Positions 22,530-30,164 of a DNA stretch of 34,307 nt are shown here, piece after piece. Each line of letters opens with the position of its first letter. The stretch's first letter is position 1. The notes under the pieces are model-generated. The model was not told the DNA's origin and made no database searches. It saw nothing but the letters and a program-made list of their open reading frames with translations. The translations under genes and the position numbers were made by a program. Origin of the DNA: Candidatus Woesearchaeota archaeon (GTDB lineage Archaea; Nanobdellota; Nanobdellia; Woesearchaeales; JAHWHD01); contig JAHWHD010000087.1 in NCBI GenBank assembly GCA_019323525.1, forward strand, positions 1-34,307, written 5' to 3'.

Positions 22530-23036
22530 TCATTTACTTAACGCTACTCCGAGCATGTCCTCATATTTTGGCTCTTCAACGATTTGAAGCATCTCATAAT
22601 CAATTATGTATCCTGGTATTATCAGATTTATTTCTTCTAATAGCCTGAACAAATTGTTTTGGTCCTTGTAGATTATGGCAAGATAATAATCATACTTTCC
22701 CATGAGCACCGTCATGTGCACGATCTCCGGTTTTTGTTTTACTTTTCTGATGAATTCGTTCTTTTCAGACATCTTTTTCAGTTGACTCCTTAACAGAACG
22801 ATTGCAACATTTGGAAAACCAAGAGCAGGCGGGTTTATCATTGGCTGAAAGCCAAGGATTACGCCCCTCTCCTGCAGCTTCTTAAGCCTGTATATGATGC
22901 TGTCTCTTCTTAGACCTGTCTTTTTAGCTATGTCTGCTATCGAATACCTGGCATTATCGAATAACGCTTGTATAATCTTCTTATCTTTAGAATCAATCTC
23001 GTACTCCGGTACTTGACGCATGCCCATTTCTGTCAT
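22530..23036 (-). CDS. Lrp/AsnC family transcriptional regulator
   Basis: 168 aa. An N-terminal helix-turn-helix (about 15-70: IIQALFDNARYSIADIAKKT and GLRRDSIIYRLKKLQERGV), then an RAM/AsnC ligand-binding domain (about 75-160) with the typical YYLAIIYKD strand. It may bind amino acids. The stop is adjacent to the convergent methyltransferase stop. A TATA box about 28 nt upstream supports the start. Confidence 0.93.
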   Translation of the reverse strand: MTEMGMRQVPEYEIDSKDKKIIQALFDNARYSIADIAKKTGLRRDSIIYRLKKLQERGVILGFQPMINPPALGFPNVAIVLLRSQLKKMSEKNEFIRKVKQKPEIVHMTVLMGKYDYYLAIIYKDQNNLFRLLEEINLIIPGYIIDYEMLQIVEEPKYEDMLGVALSK

Positions 23037-23141
23037 TTCAATACTTAAAATGCGTATAAGTTTATATAATTTGTGCTTTTTCTATGGTAATTCTACCCAC
23101 AATTTTTAAGAAATCCAGACATATAATTTCATATATAACAT

Positions 23142-23873
23142 ATGTCAGAAATACTCCATCAATTTATACTCTGGAAACCTTTGAAGATAGTGAGCGCAAT
23201 CATTTATGCAGTCGTAGTCTTACTTATCCCGCTTAGTACTTTTTGGTCTGCAGTTTTACTTTTTGCACTTATCTGTCTATGGAGCAGGATCCCTTGTCTG
23301 GTTTCAATGTTCACAAAAGATTTTGACGTGATTGACTTTTTTGTAGTTATGCTAGCAATCCATGTGGGCGGTATTTTTGGAGGGCTGTTCGGAGCAGCCA
23401 TTATGATGTTCTCAAGAATCTTCGGTCCAAATGAATGGTTCATTTACACTGTGAAGGACTCGATAAGTATCATGGTCTGCGGTTTCTTAACTCCGCTCTT
23501 TTACAGCTTGCTGGGATCGGCATTATACGCAATCTATGCATTTACAGCTCTAAGACTTGCATTATACTTGATACTTACAATCTTTGTTGAACCAGATGCT
23601 ATCGCTCTAGAGCTTGGACTCTGCTCTATGAGTGTAGTAGTAGCACCGATCTACAATACTATTATCATGAAGAATTTTGAAGGTCCCTTGCTTAATGTTT
23701 TTGAAGGCGGACTACATTTCAGCTGGGGTTTGTTCCTGTTCGCGACTCTAGTGATAGGAGGTTTCTATCTATTTGGGAAGTTAGGTCGTATTATAGACCT
23801 GTGGAAAACTTCTGGAGATGTTTTTTATGAAGAAAAGATTGAACCTTGGGCTCAGAGACCGCCTCCTTGGTAA
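23142..23873 (+). CDS. Multi-spanning membrane protein, 243 aa
   Basis: About six hydrophobic segments (around 15-48, 62-85, 106-130, 130-150, 160-175 and 195-215) with a proline-rich C terminus (WAQRPPPW). The glycine-rich pair HVGGIFGGLFGAA suggests helix packing. No transporter family is recognised. Confidence 0.75.
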   Translation: MSEILHQFILWKPLKIVSAIIYAVVVLLIPLSTFWSAVLLFALICLWSRIPCLVSMFTKDFDVIDFFVVMLAIHVGGIFGGLFGAAIMMFSRIFGPNEWFIYTVKDSISIMVCGFLTPLFYSLLGSALYAIYAFTALRLALYLILTIFVEPDAIALELGLCSMSVVVAPIYNTIIMKNFEGPLLNVFEGGLHFSWGLFLFATLVIGGFYLFGKLGRIIDLWKTSGDVFYEEKIEPWAQRPPPW

Positions 23874-23874
23874 T

Positions 23875-24276
23875 CTAAAGAATGTCTGGTTTCTTGTCAA
23901 GCTCCCTTAACCACATCAGCCCAACCTTTATCATGAGCTTATTGAACTTGTCACTTATCCTGTAAGTTTTCTTGTAAAGGTCATAATCTACAAGACCCAT
24001 GCTCTTCATCGGAGTTAGGATCCTGTCATAGAACTGTCTTTTGTTATAGGAAAGTTTTACCTGCTTACCTTTATACCCTGGTTCGTCTAGAGTGGTTACA
24101 TAGTTACCTTCATGAAGCTTATTTGCGAACAACGACATCTCTGTTTTGTTAAGCTCGCCACCATGGGCTTTTAACTCTTTAATCAGCAGCCGTCCTACTA
24201 TCTCCTGCTGCTTTGTAGCAAAGATTATCTCAAATATGTTCTCCGGCATATTAAACTGGTCAAACAATATTACCAT
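23875..24276 (-). CDS. Winged-helix-like protein, 133 aa
   Basis: The N-terminal part (RLLIKELKAHGGELNKTEMS) and the C-terminal half (MGLVDYDLYKKTYRISDKFNKL) resemble two parts of a winged helix. The TATA box TATATATAAC about 25-30 nt upstream suggests a leaderless start at the first ATG rather than the inner ATG (24249). A DNA-binding role is inferred. Confidence 0.6.
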   Translation of the reverse strand: MVILFDQFNMPENIFEIIFATKQQEIVGRLLIKELKAHGGELNKTEMSLFANKLHEGNYVTTLDEPGYKGKQVKLSYNKRQFYDRILTPMKSMGLVDYDLYKKTYRISDKFNKLMIKVGLMWLRELDKKPDIL

Positions 24277-24387
24277 ACGAACATATTAAAAGCATAGTTA
24301 TATATAAAAGTTACCTTTTGTGTATACTGGTTTATGCTTTTGTATTGATAAGGTTTTTATATCTGGCTAAGAAAATCAACAGACAAT

Positions 24388-24484
24388 GGGCCAGTAGTTT
24401 AGCCTGGTAAAATACTTGGTTGGCAATCGAGTGATCCCGGGTTCAAAAATCCCAGCAAAGGGACTGAAAGTCCCGGCTGGTCCA
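24388..24484 (+). tRNA. tRNA-Ala(GGC) with a T-loop intron
   Basis: 97 nt. Acceptor GGGCCAG/CTGGTCC, A73, D-arm GTTT...AAAT, anticodon arm CTTGG-TTGGCAA-TCGAG (anticodon GGC), T-stem CCGGG/CCCGG. A 23-nt intron at 59/60 (24448-24470) interrupts the T-loop; excision restores TTCAAAT. BHB: central helix TTCA/TGAA, bulges AAA and AGT cut after the second base, inner helix TCCC/GGGA. GTTTTTATATC lies about 22-35 nt upstream as a promoter. The joined tRNA is 74 nt. Confidence 0.9.
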
Positions 24485-24531
24485 TTAAATTTATTAACCC
24501 ATATTCATTAATTCAACCCAGAGGTGATCTG

Positions 24532-24744
24532 ATGAAAAAACATTCTAAGAAAACAGAATGCAAGTGCGAGAAAAGCCCGTTCATAGCAATACCTGCCTCA
24601 CTTGCAGGAATATTTCTGGTGATAGCTTTACTGTTCATGGTACTTGTTCCTGAACAACTTGTCTGGCTTAACAGCATAGTATGGGGCTTTGTAGTGCTAG
24701 GAATAGTAGCAATGGCATTTGCTTACAAGTCAATTAAGAAATAA
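24532..24744 (+). CDS. Small membrane protein, 70 aa
   Basis: A cysteine- and lysine-rich start (KKTECKCEKSPF) is followed by two helices (about 20-40 and 46-66). The two cysteines could bind metal or form a disulfide. GAGGTGA lies 5 nt before the ATG, and the gene starts 47 nt after tRNA-Ala, so cotranscription is likely. Confidence 0.65.
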   Translation: MKKHSKKTECKCEKSPFIAIPASLAGIFLVIALLFMVLVPEQLVWLNSIVWGFVVLGIVAMAFAYKSIKK

Positions 24745-24918
24745 CTAACTATATTTCTTTTTTAATTTCTCCCACACAATTTTCTGTTTAAAGCTAAGCT
24801 CTTTCTTGTTCTGAAACAGCATGACGATGCTTCTAGTGAACTCATGCTCCCAGTCGACAACACTCAACCTCTGTATCCTTCTGGCAGTTTCAAGCTCCTT
24901 TATGTTCTCATCTTCCAT
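24745..24918 (-). CDS. Hypothetical 57-aa charged protein
   Basis: A small frame (MEDENIKELETARRIQRL...) ending directly against the stop of the convergent membrane protein gene. It is helical, with a strongly basic C terminus (KLKKKYS). No strong ribosome-binding site is visible. It may form part of a minus-strand operon with the acidic and basic micro-ORFs upstream. Confidence 0.5.
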   Translation of the reverse strand: MEDENIKELETARRIQRLSVVDWEHEFTRSIVMLFQNKKELSFKQKIVWEKLKKKYS

Positions 24919-24956
24919 TTTGTAATAAAATAAAAAAAATTAAAAAACCCCCTTAA

Positions 24957-25016
24957 TTAATCCTCACTATCTTCATCATCATCGTCATAATAATAATCTT
25001 CATCATCTCTTGCCAT
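24957..25016 (-). CDS. Acidic 19-aa micro-ORF
   Basis: MARDDEDYYYDDDDEDSED, 11 of 19 residues Asp or Glu, with a strong ribosome site GGAGGAGGTGGGGG about 3 nt before the ATG. The frame is ended by TAA. Such a strong site would be unusual ahead of a chance ORF. No known family; the charge is opposite to that of the basic micro-ORF just upstream. Confidence 0.5.
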   Translation of the reverse strand: MARDDEDYYYDDDDEDSED

Positions 25017-25091
25017 ATCCCCCACCTCCTCCTTGTATTAAAAAAAAACAAACAAAAACAGTTTAAACCTGTTTCATAATAGCAGCTAAAC

Positions 25092-25124
25092 TTATTCTTT
25101 CTTCTTAGCCTTTTTCTTAGCCAT
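25092..25124 (-). CDS. Basic 10-aa micro-ORF
   Basis: MAKKKAKKKE, seven lysines in ten residues, with GGTGA about 6 nt upstream of the ATG. It is followed, 75 nt on, by the acidic micro-ORF. It is too short to be certain it is translated. Confidence 0.4.
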   Translation of the reverse strand: MAKKKAKKKE

Positions 25125-25228
25125 TATGGTTCACCTTCCAGGATAGAATTAGCCTTTGTCTTTTTTTTCCTGTGGGTTTTTTTACCTTATCAGCGTAACC
25201 TATACGCTCCGAACAATTTATGGCTGAA

Positions 25229-25246
25229 CTGGTATTTAAACTTTTC
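25229..25246 (-). promoter_or_regulatory. TATA box for the micro-ORF transcript
   Basis: On the minus strand AAAAGTTTAAATACCAG predicts initiation near 25205 and a leader of about 80 nt before the basic micro-ORF. Confidence 0.5.
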
Positions 25247-25328
25247 TTTGCCTATATAGTATACTAAACCAACACATTTAAAAACCCGTTTAGATTTTTT
25301 TTAAAATACAGAAAAGAGGTTTTAGGTA

Positions 25329-26264
25329 ATGAAATCTATATTCGTCCATGCAGCGTGCACTTTCAAGAAAGAGCATCCTTTTTTCAACCCTAAACGTAAC
25401 ACAGTCTTTCCTATATTTCTAAGACAGGGCGAGAGGTACGGCATGCACGTATTTATCTCAAACTTTCGCGAGTTTAACCCAGACACTAGGCGCGTTAAAC
25501 AGGCCTGGATCTTTGACAAGGGCTGGAAGATTGTCAAGAACAAGAAAGTCGACCTCATGTATTATCATGGTAAGAACATAGACTCTGAGACTATTGGCAA
25601 GAAAGCTGTTGCTGAAAGTCTGAAGATGATAAATCACCCCGATGTTGAAGTGCTATGCGATGATAAAGCAGTTACATCGTTAAAGTTTCCTGATATATCC
25701 CCAAAATCTTTTCTGGTCAATACTCACCACCAGCTCCAGAAAGCGCTTAAGTATATCAGGACAAGAAAGGTCGTCCTGAAACCTCGCTTTGGAAGCTTTG
25801 GCAATGACGTTATGGTTATAGATAGAAGAAAACTCCACGGCGCCATCCACAGGAACACTATCCTGCAAGAGTTCATCGACACATCTGAAGGTATAGACAA
25901 GTTGAATGTCTCAGGATACCATGACCTTAGGATAGTTGTTGTCGATGGCAAGATTGACCACACCTATGTACGGATAGCTCCTAAAGGTTCTTTCACATGT
26001 AACATGACACGCGGCGCTGAAAAGAAGTACATTAACCCAGAAAAGCTTCCGAGCTCTGTCTTAAACCTTGTAGAGTACATTGACTCAGAGATAAAACATT
26101 ACGGTTCAAGAATATATTCTGCAGATTTCATGTTCGACGAAGAACAAAAACCATGGCTTGTAGAGATGAACTCTAAACCAGGCACATTATATTATGACAA
26201 CAACCCAAAGATAAGGTTAAAGTTTTACAGGAACATCTTCAGGAGTTTGAAGAAAGCTATCTAG
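25329..26264 (+). CDS. ATP-grasp ligase-like protein, 311 aa
   Basis: ATP-grasp features: VVLKPRFGSFGNDV (phosphate-binding loop, about 147-160), ILQEFIDTSEG, YHDLRIVVVDGK, and a metal-binding end YSADFMFDEEQKPWLVEMNSK with E and N near the C terminus. Similar to the RimK/GshB/YheC class that joins a carboxylate to an amine. N-terminal (1-100) pre-ATP-grasp domain present. TATA box (ACATTTAAAAACC) and GAGGT support the start. Substrate unknown. Confidence 0.85.
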   Translation: MKSIFVHAACTFKKEHPFFNPKRNTVFPIFLRQGERYGMHVFISNFREFNPDTRRVKQAWIFDKGWKIVKNKKVDLMYYHGKNIDSETIGKKAVAESLKMINHPDVEVLCDDKAVTSLKFPDISPKSFLVNTHHQLQKALKYIRTRKVVLKPRFGSFGNDVMVIDRRKLHGAIHRNTILQEFIDTSEGIDKLNVSGYHDLRIVVVDGKIDHTYVRIAPKGSFTCNMTRGAEKKYINPEKLPSSVLNLVEYIDSEIKHYGSRIYSADFMFDEEQKPWLVEMNSKPGTLYYDNNPKIRLKFYRNIFRSLKKAI

Positions 26265-26284
26265 GTTCTAGACAATCAGACGAC

Positions 26285-26548
26285 TTAACTCCTTGAATAA
26301 AATTTTTCAGGCCTAGCTAGCGCAGCTCTTTCAGCATGGCTAAGATAATTTGCAAACAACACCTGCTCCTCTACAGGTTTTGGAAGTATATCTCTTCCAT
26401 GAAACCCTTTCTCAAGATTTGCGATATCAGGATTCATCATGCCTGTCTTCTCAAGCAGATAGTCAATACTCTCTTCAGCAGGTATTGCATGCTCAGAATC
26501 AACAGACCCTAAAACCTCTGCATCAATTTCTTCTGGTACGATTGTCAT
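26285..26548 (-). CDS. Hypothetical protein, 87 aa
   Basis: A small acidic protein, mostly helical, with no recognised motif. GGTTTAAAAATAG about 25-30 nt upstream of the ATG gives a leaderless pattern. Confidence 0.55.
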   Translation of the reverse strand: MTIVPEEIDAEVLGSVDSEHAIPAEESIDYLLEKTGMMNPDIANLEKGFHGRDILPKPVEEQVLFANYLSHAERAALARPEKFYSRS

Positions 26549-26634
26549 TTTAAATCTAATATCCAGATACTATTTTTAAACCTTTTGATAAAATATATAA
26601 AACAAAAGCTTAATCTTGGCTTTGAGGTGGTAAA

Positions 26635-27033
26635 ATGGACAACTGTATCTTCTGCAAGATAGTCAAAGGAGAGATACCTAGTTATAAGGTTTACGAAGAC
26701 AACGACTTTTTGGCATTCCTGGACATATTTCCATTGAACAAAGGTCATACATTGGTCATCCCAAAAAAACACGAACAATGGGTCTGGGATGTCGACAGCC
26801 CCGGAAAGTATTGGGAGGTTTCGACAAAGATTGCAAATGCGCTAAGAAAAGCTTTTGATCCTGAACGCGTGATGTCGTTCGTGCTAGGAGAACAGGTACC
26901 CCATGCGCATATCTGGCTGGTACCAAAGTATCCTGATGACGGCCACGGCACTAATGTCGACTTTGAAAATAAAAAGGAATTCACAGAAGAAGAATACAAG
27001 GATATTGCAGAGAAGATAAAAGAAAACCTTTGA
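26635..27033 (+). CDS. HIT family protein with HxHxW triad, 132 aa
   Basis: A second HIT protein. It has CIFC (4-7), a typical GHTLVIPKKH strand and VPHAHIWLVPK at 89-98, where the third His of the canonical HxHxH is tryptophan (H90, H92, W94). The middle, catalytic His is kept. GAGGTGG lies 6 nt before the ATG. The two HIT genes in the window are divergent, so they likely have different substrates. Confidence 0.88.
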   Translation: MDNCIFCKIVKGEIPSYKVYEDNDFLAFLDIFPLNKGHTLVIPKKHEQWVWDVDSPGKYWEVSTKIANALRKAFDPERVMSFVLGEQVPHAHIWLVPKYPDDGHGTNVDFENKKEFTEEEYKDIAEKIKENL

Positions 27034-27092
27034 TTTTCTTTTTATATCAAAACAATAACCTTTTTAAATACCTATTTATCCTTCCTAATCAC

Positions 27093-27235
27093 GGCGGTGT
27101 ATCTCAGCCTGGTTAGAGAGCTACGCTCATATGTGTTGAGCGATGATCCGCAAGGAGATGATTAACCCTCAACTTGCTGAGTGACGTAGATGTCGCGAGT
27201 TCAAATTGCTTTGCATGAAAGTCTCGCCACCGCCA
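27093..27235 (+). tRNA. tRNA-Met or tRNA-Ile2 (CAT) with two introns
   Basis: 143 nt reducing to 75. Acceptor GGCGGTG/CACCGCC, A73, D-stem TCTC/GAGA (T10, where G10 is usual), anticodon arm CTACG/CGTAG, T-stem GCGAG/CTCGC. Intron 27132-27183 (52 nt, 37/38) leaves loop CTCATAA: central helix CTCA/TGAG, bulges TAT and TGA. Intron 27206-27221 (16 nt, TTGCTTTGCATGAAAG, 59/60) leaves T-loop TTCAAAT: central helix TTCA/TGAA, inner helix TGC/GCA. A TATA-like TTTTTAAATACC lies about 20-32 nt upstream. Elongator Met and the lysidine/agmatidine Ile isoacceptor cannot be separated from sequence alone; the initiator is unlikely. Confidence 0.85.
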
Positions 27236-27283
27236 TTTTTCTTCCAAGGAAAGCTTTATTACATTCTATTACCTTCCTGGTCT

Positions 27284-27652
27284 ATGATAGACATCATACT
27301 CAGCAGGGATAAGTTTCCGATAGACCCTAATTTAAAGGATGAAGAAAAAATCATTGCTATTAGAGAAAGTATCCAAAAGACTGTAACCTTTAGCAAGTTA
27401 AAAGCAGAGAAACATGGTGATAAGATCAAACCAAGTTTCTATATAAGTTTGGCAACCATAGTAGTTGGCGGTCTTGCATCAAGAGCATTTCCAGAATACA
27501 CTGAATATTTCTCTGCACCAGGATTATTTTTTTTCCTAAAAACAATATATCACTACCTCTGCCATTCGATGTACGAGGGTAACGCGAGCAGTTATTCGAA
27601 TTTACTTACCCAGATTGATGAAAAAATAAATAGGCATTTACCTAACCTTTAA
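27284..27652 (+). CDS. Membrane-associated hypothetical protein, 122 aa
   Basis: Start at ATG 27284 (MIDIILSRDK) chosen because GCTTTATTAC is about 25-30 nt upstream; earlier in-frame starts lie in the tRNA. Charged N-terminal region, then two hydrophobic segments (about 50-65 and 75-92). Its 3' end overlaps the convergent gene by 11 nt. Function unknown. Confidence 0.6.
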   Translation: MIDIILSRDKFPIDPNLKDEEKIIAIRESIQKTVTFSKLKAEKHGDKIKPSFYISLATIVVGGLASRAFPEYTEYFSAPGLFFFLKTIYHYLCHSMYEGNASSYSNLLTQIDEKINRHLPNL

Positions 27653-27971
27653 CTTCAGAAATCTCAAAACTATCTTCCATATCTTCTTCATGCTTGATAA
27701 CTTTAATCTTGACAGACTCTTTGTTAGGGTTCTTACCTCGTAACATCTTCCTTAACTCTTCCTTTACCTCAAAATCCCAAACAGACCATATCTTGTCAAC
27801 CTCTTCACCGTTCCATTCAGTCACATGACACCTGAACAAAGAATCATTGTAAGCGTTCTTCTCAAACACCCAGTCATTGATAACCATGACCTCTTCTTTA
27901 TCATTTGTAAGATATATGTACGGATACTCTTTAGGTTTTTCTTTCGGTTTTTGGTATTTCCATTTAGCCAT
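27642..27971 (-). CDS. Hypothetical protein, 109 aa
   Basis: A lysine-rich protein with a beta-strand-rich centre (EVMVINDWVFEKNAYNDSLF, CHVTEWNGEEV). No motif is recognised. It follows the SFM1-like gene by four bases, so the two are probably in one transcript. Confidence 0.65.
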   Translation of the reverse strand: MAKWKYQKPKEKPKEYPYIYLTNDKEEVMVINDWVFEKNAYNDSLFRCHVTEWNGEEVDKIWSVWDFEVKEELRKMLRGKNPNKESVKIKVIKHEEDMEDSFEISEVKG

Positions 27972-27975
27972 TTTT

Positions 27976-28524
27976 TTATCCTTCTACTCTCTTTAGATAC
28001 TCGATAAGTTCCTTGCTTATTAAAGGTTTGCCTTCGACAAGCACATAACTGAACGGAAACATCACGCTCTCTCCTTCAGCAGTATCTATCTCAATACCTT
28101 TCTGGAACTTTATATCTTCAAACCTTTTACCTTCAACAATCAACTTAGATACATAAACTGCATTATCAGTTGCAAGCTGTTCCTTGCCTAAGTTCCTTCT
28201 CTCAGCCTGTATAGTAACTTCGTCCTTTGTCCTTTGCTTAGGAGGGTCATCTCCCAGTATTCCGCCAAACACAAGATACTCAAACTTATCCTGTGTCTTT
28301 AAAGTATCAGGCGCTTCAGGGTCTAAGACACAAGCATTGTTCAGTTCCATATCGCTAACACTTTCAACCCTAACATCTGCCAAACCCTTTAACTTATCAA
28401 CATCCTTCTCCCTGACATTACATATGACCAGGTTATCCTTGCCAACAATCTCAGAAATGTGCTTGTACTCGATAACACACCACTCAAAAAGCTCAGGCTC
28501 AAGATGTTCTATGACATACTTCAT
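27976..28524 (-). CDS. SFM1/DUF431 family SPOUT-type methyltransferase
   Basis: 182 aa from MKYVIEHLEPE. Diagnostic family segments: YVIEHLEPELFEWC, ICNVREKD, CVLDPEAPDTLK, VFGGILGDDPPKQRT, RRNLGKEQLATDNAVYV, ESVMFPFSYV and KPLISKELIEYLK. Yeast Sfm1 methylates a ribosomal-protein arginine; the archaeal role is unproven. TATA box GCTTTATAAACAATC about 25 nt upstream supports this start over the TTG three codons earlier. Confidence 0.88.
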   Translation of the reverse strand: MKYVIEHLEPELFEWCVIEYKHISEIVGKDNLVICNVREKDVDKLKGLADVRVESVSDMELNNACVLDPEAPDTLKTQDKFEYLVFGGILGDDPPKQRTKDEVTIQAERRNLGKEQLATDNAVYVSKLIVEGKRFEDIKFQKGIEIDTAEGESVMFPFSYVLVEGKPLISKELIEYLKRVEG

Positions 28525-28596
28525 ATTAAACAAGATAGATGGATTGTTTATAAAGCTATGGCAAATTTTTTTATATCTACCAACTTTACAAGGTGT

Positions 28597-28845
28597 ATGA
28601 ACGAAGCACTAGAAGATGTAATCCTGTCTGCAGGAAGCGGACTAGGTGTTTCTATAAGTCTTGTTATTCTCAACAAGTTTAGTACTTTGAATTTTCATGC
28701 CTCACATACACTACCTCTTGCCTTTGGGTTTAGCACAGCCAAGTCTTACAACGAAAACGCAAGTATCAAGCAGTGCATTGCAAACAACATCTCAGCATGT
28801 GCAGCAGCTTTCTTATCCTATTCATTGTTAAATTATATTTTTTAG
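28597..28845 (+). CDS. Small membrane-type protein, 82 aa
   Basis: Start at ATG 28597 (MNEALEDVILSAGSG) is preferred over the longer frame since TTTTTTTATATC lies about 22-30 nt upstream. Hydrophobic segments (about 10-25 and 60-80) and two cysteines. Family not recognised. Confidence 0.6.
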   Translation: MNEALEDVILSAGSGLGVSISLVILNKFSTLNFHASHTLPLAFGFSTAKSYNENASIKQCIANNISACAAAFLSYSLLNYIF

Positions 28846-28881
28846 AAACAATTAAATACTATCCCTAATACTTCACTGGCC

Positions 28882-29304
28882 ATGAAATACGAATTCCTAG
28901 AACACACAGCTGACGTGAAATTCAGAGCATACGGCAAGACATTAGAGGAAGCTTTCACAGCAGCAGCATACGCTTATGCAGACACTGTCAGCGACCATGC
29001 CAGGATAAAGAAAAACATTAAAAAAAACATAGACGTAGAATCAGAAGACGACAAATCTCTGCTTTATGACTTTATCGAACAATTCATCATACTCCTGGAT
29101 ACTGACGATTTTCTATTAGCAGAAATAATATCAATAAAAATAACAAAAAAAGAAAACAAACATCAATTAACAGCAGAAGCAGTCGGCGATGACAAACCAG
29201 AAAACTACGAAATCAACACCCATGTCAAAGCCATGACTTATCAGGAGATGAAGATAGAAGAGACTGATGATGGGTTTATGATCCAGGCAGTTTTAGATAT
29301 TTAG
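28882..29304 (+). CDS. Archease (RtcB-activating protein)
   Basis: 140 aa. N-terminal EFLEHTADVKFRAYGKTLEEAF is the archease signature, including the Asp residues that bind Ca2+/Mg2+. The C terminus (VKAMTYQEMKIEETDDGFMIQAVLDI) also matches. Archease stimulates RtcB guanylylation and multiple turnover in tRNA splicing. AATTAAATAC lies about 27 nt before the ATG. The gene is 1.4 kb upstream of rtcB. Its last 29 nt overlap the convergent membrane protein gene. Confidence 0.95.
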   Translation: MKYEFLEHTADVKFRAYGKTLEEAFTAAAYAYADTVSDHARIKKNIKKNIDVESEDDKSLLYDFIEQFIILLDTDDFLLAEIISIKITKKENKHQLTAEAVGDDKPENYEINTHVKAMTYQEMKIEETDDGFMIQAVLDI

Positions 29305-30115
29305 GATCCTCCGGTTCAACTATTTTATATCCTTCTAATCTCTCAATCATCTCTTTAAGCCGAGGAACATCTGCATTATCTTGAGGATAAAGATTTATCT
29401 CAATACCATCAACTTTTCCTTTTCCGGAAATATTATCAAATAGTTTATATATCATCAACGCTATTCCTACAGTCATAACACCAGAACTCAAAGTAGTGAA
29501 CGAAGTCAGTAGTGCACCTCCTAATACGGATATTATGCCTGAGCCAAATGCTTGAGCATTTCCTATCGCAAACATCGGAGTATCTACGTGTGTATCAATG
29601 TTCGCCTGCAGAGTTCTTGACCTAAAATTATAGGATACATCATACTTCTTAGGCAGACCTCTTTCTTTAATCATATCAAATAGCTGTTCCTCAGAGCTAA
29701 GACCTCTATTGAAAACTCTGTACGACCGGTATACATTTTCAGGAGGCTCATAATCAGCCATGATTTCTAAAAGTTTTTTGCTGTTGTAAAGAAACTTTTT
29801 AAGCCCTATCCCTTTACTCTTAAGAAAAATCTCTCTACTACAATGCCATAACTCAACCGATTGTAACCTTTGACTCTCAGCATCTTCTATGGCAGCCAGA
29901 TCGTTCGAAACAGGGACAATGGCTTTACGCTTTTGTTCTTCAGCAGCAATATACTCTCTGATTGCCTCATCGCTGAAATTTTTAACACCTGAAGCTTCAA
30001 GAAAAGCCCTTACTCTTTCAACATCCTCGTCAAACACAGAATTAACATCAATCTTGAGCTTATCCTCAATAGATTTTCTTATATCTTCAGCAATCTTTTC
30101 GTAATCTACTGCCAT
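29276..30115 (-). CDS. Hypothetical protein with a membrane segment, 279 aa
   Basis: Start at ATG 30115 (MAVDYEKIAEDI) fits a TATA box (TTTTTATATGG) about 25 nt upstream; upstream in-frame starts lie over the promoter. N-terminal 100 residues are helical and charged; a hydrophobic segment near 195-230 (SGIISVLGGALLTSFTTLSSGVMTVGIALMIY region). The C terminus has alternating acidic residues. Overlaps archease by 29 nt. Family not recognised; it follows the HTH gene upstream. Confidence 0.6.
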   Translation of the reverse strand: MAVDYEKIAEDIRKSIEDKLKIDVNSVFDEDVERVRAFLEASGVKNFSDEAIREYIAAEEQKRKAIVPVSNDLAAIEDAESQRLQSVELWHCSREIFLKSKGIGLKKFLYNSKKLLEIMADYEPPENVYRSYRVFNRGLSSEEQLFDMIKERGLPKKYDVSYNFRSRTLQANIDTHVDTPMFAIGNAQAFGSGIISVLGGALLTSFTTLSSGVMTVGIALMIYKLFDNISGKGKVDGIEINLYPQDNADVPRLKEMIERLEGYKIVEPEDPKYLKLPGS

Positions 30116-30164
30116 ACCTTTTACTAGCGTAAAGCCATATAAAAACATTATTGTGCTCGAATAT

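Noticed and set aside
27132..27183. Box C/D sRNA in the CAU-tRNA intron (GATGA twice and CTGA)
   Set aside because: The two C-like boxes are each imperfect and only 8 nt apart, leaving no room for a D' box and guide; the CTGA also lies in the BHB central helix. It may be chance.
28459..28596. Upstream extension of the 82-aa membrane protein
   Set aside because: The extension runs antisense into the SFM1-like gene and across both genes' promoters; the internal ATG has a well-placed TATA box.
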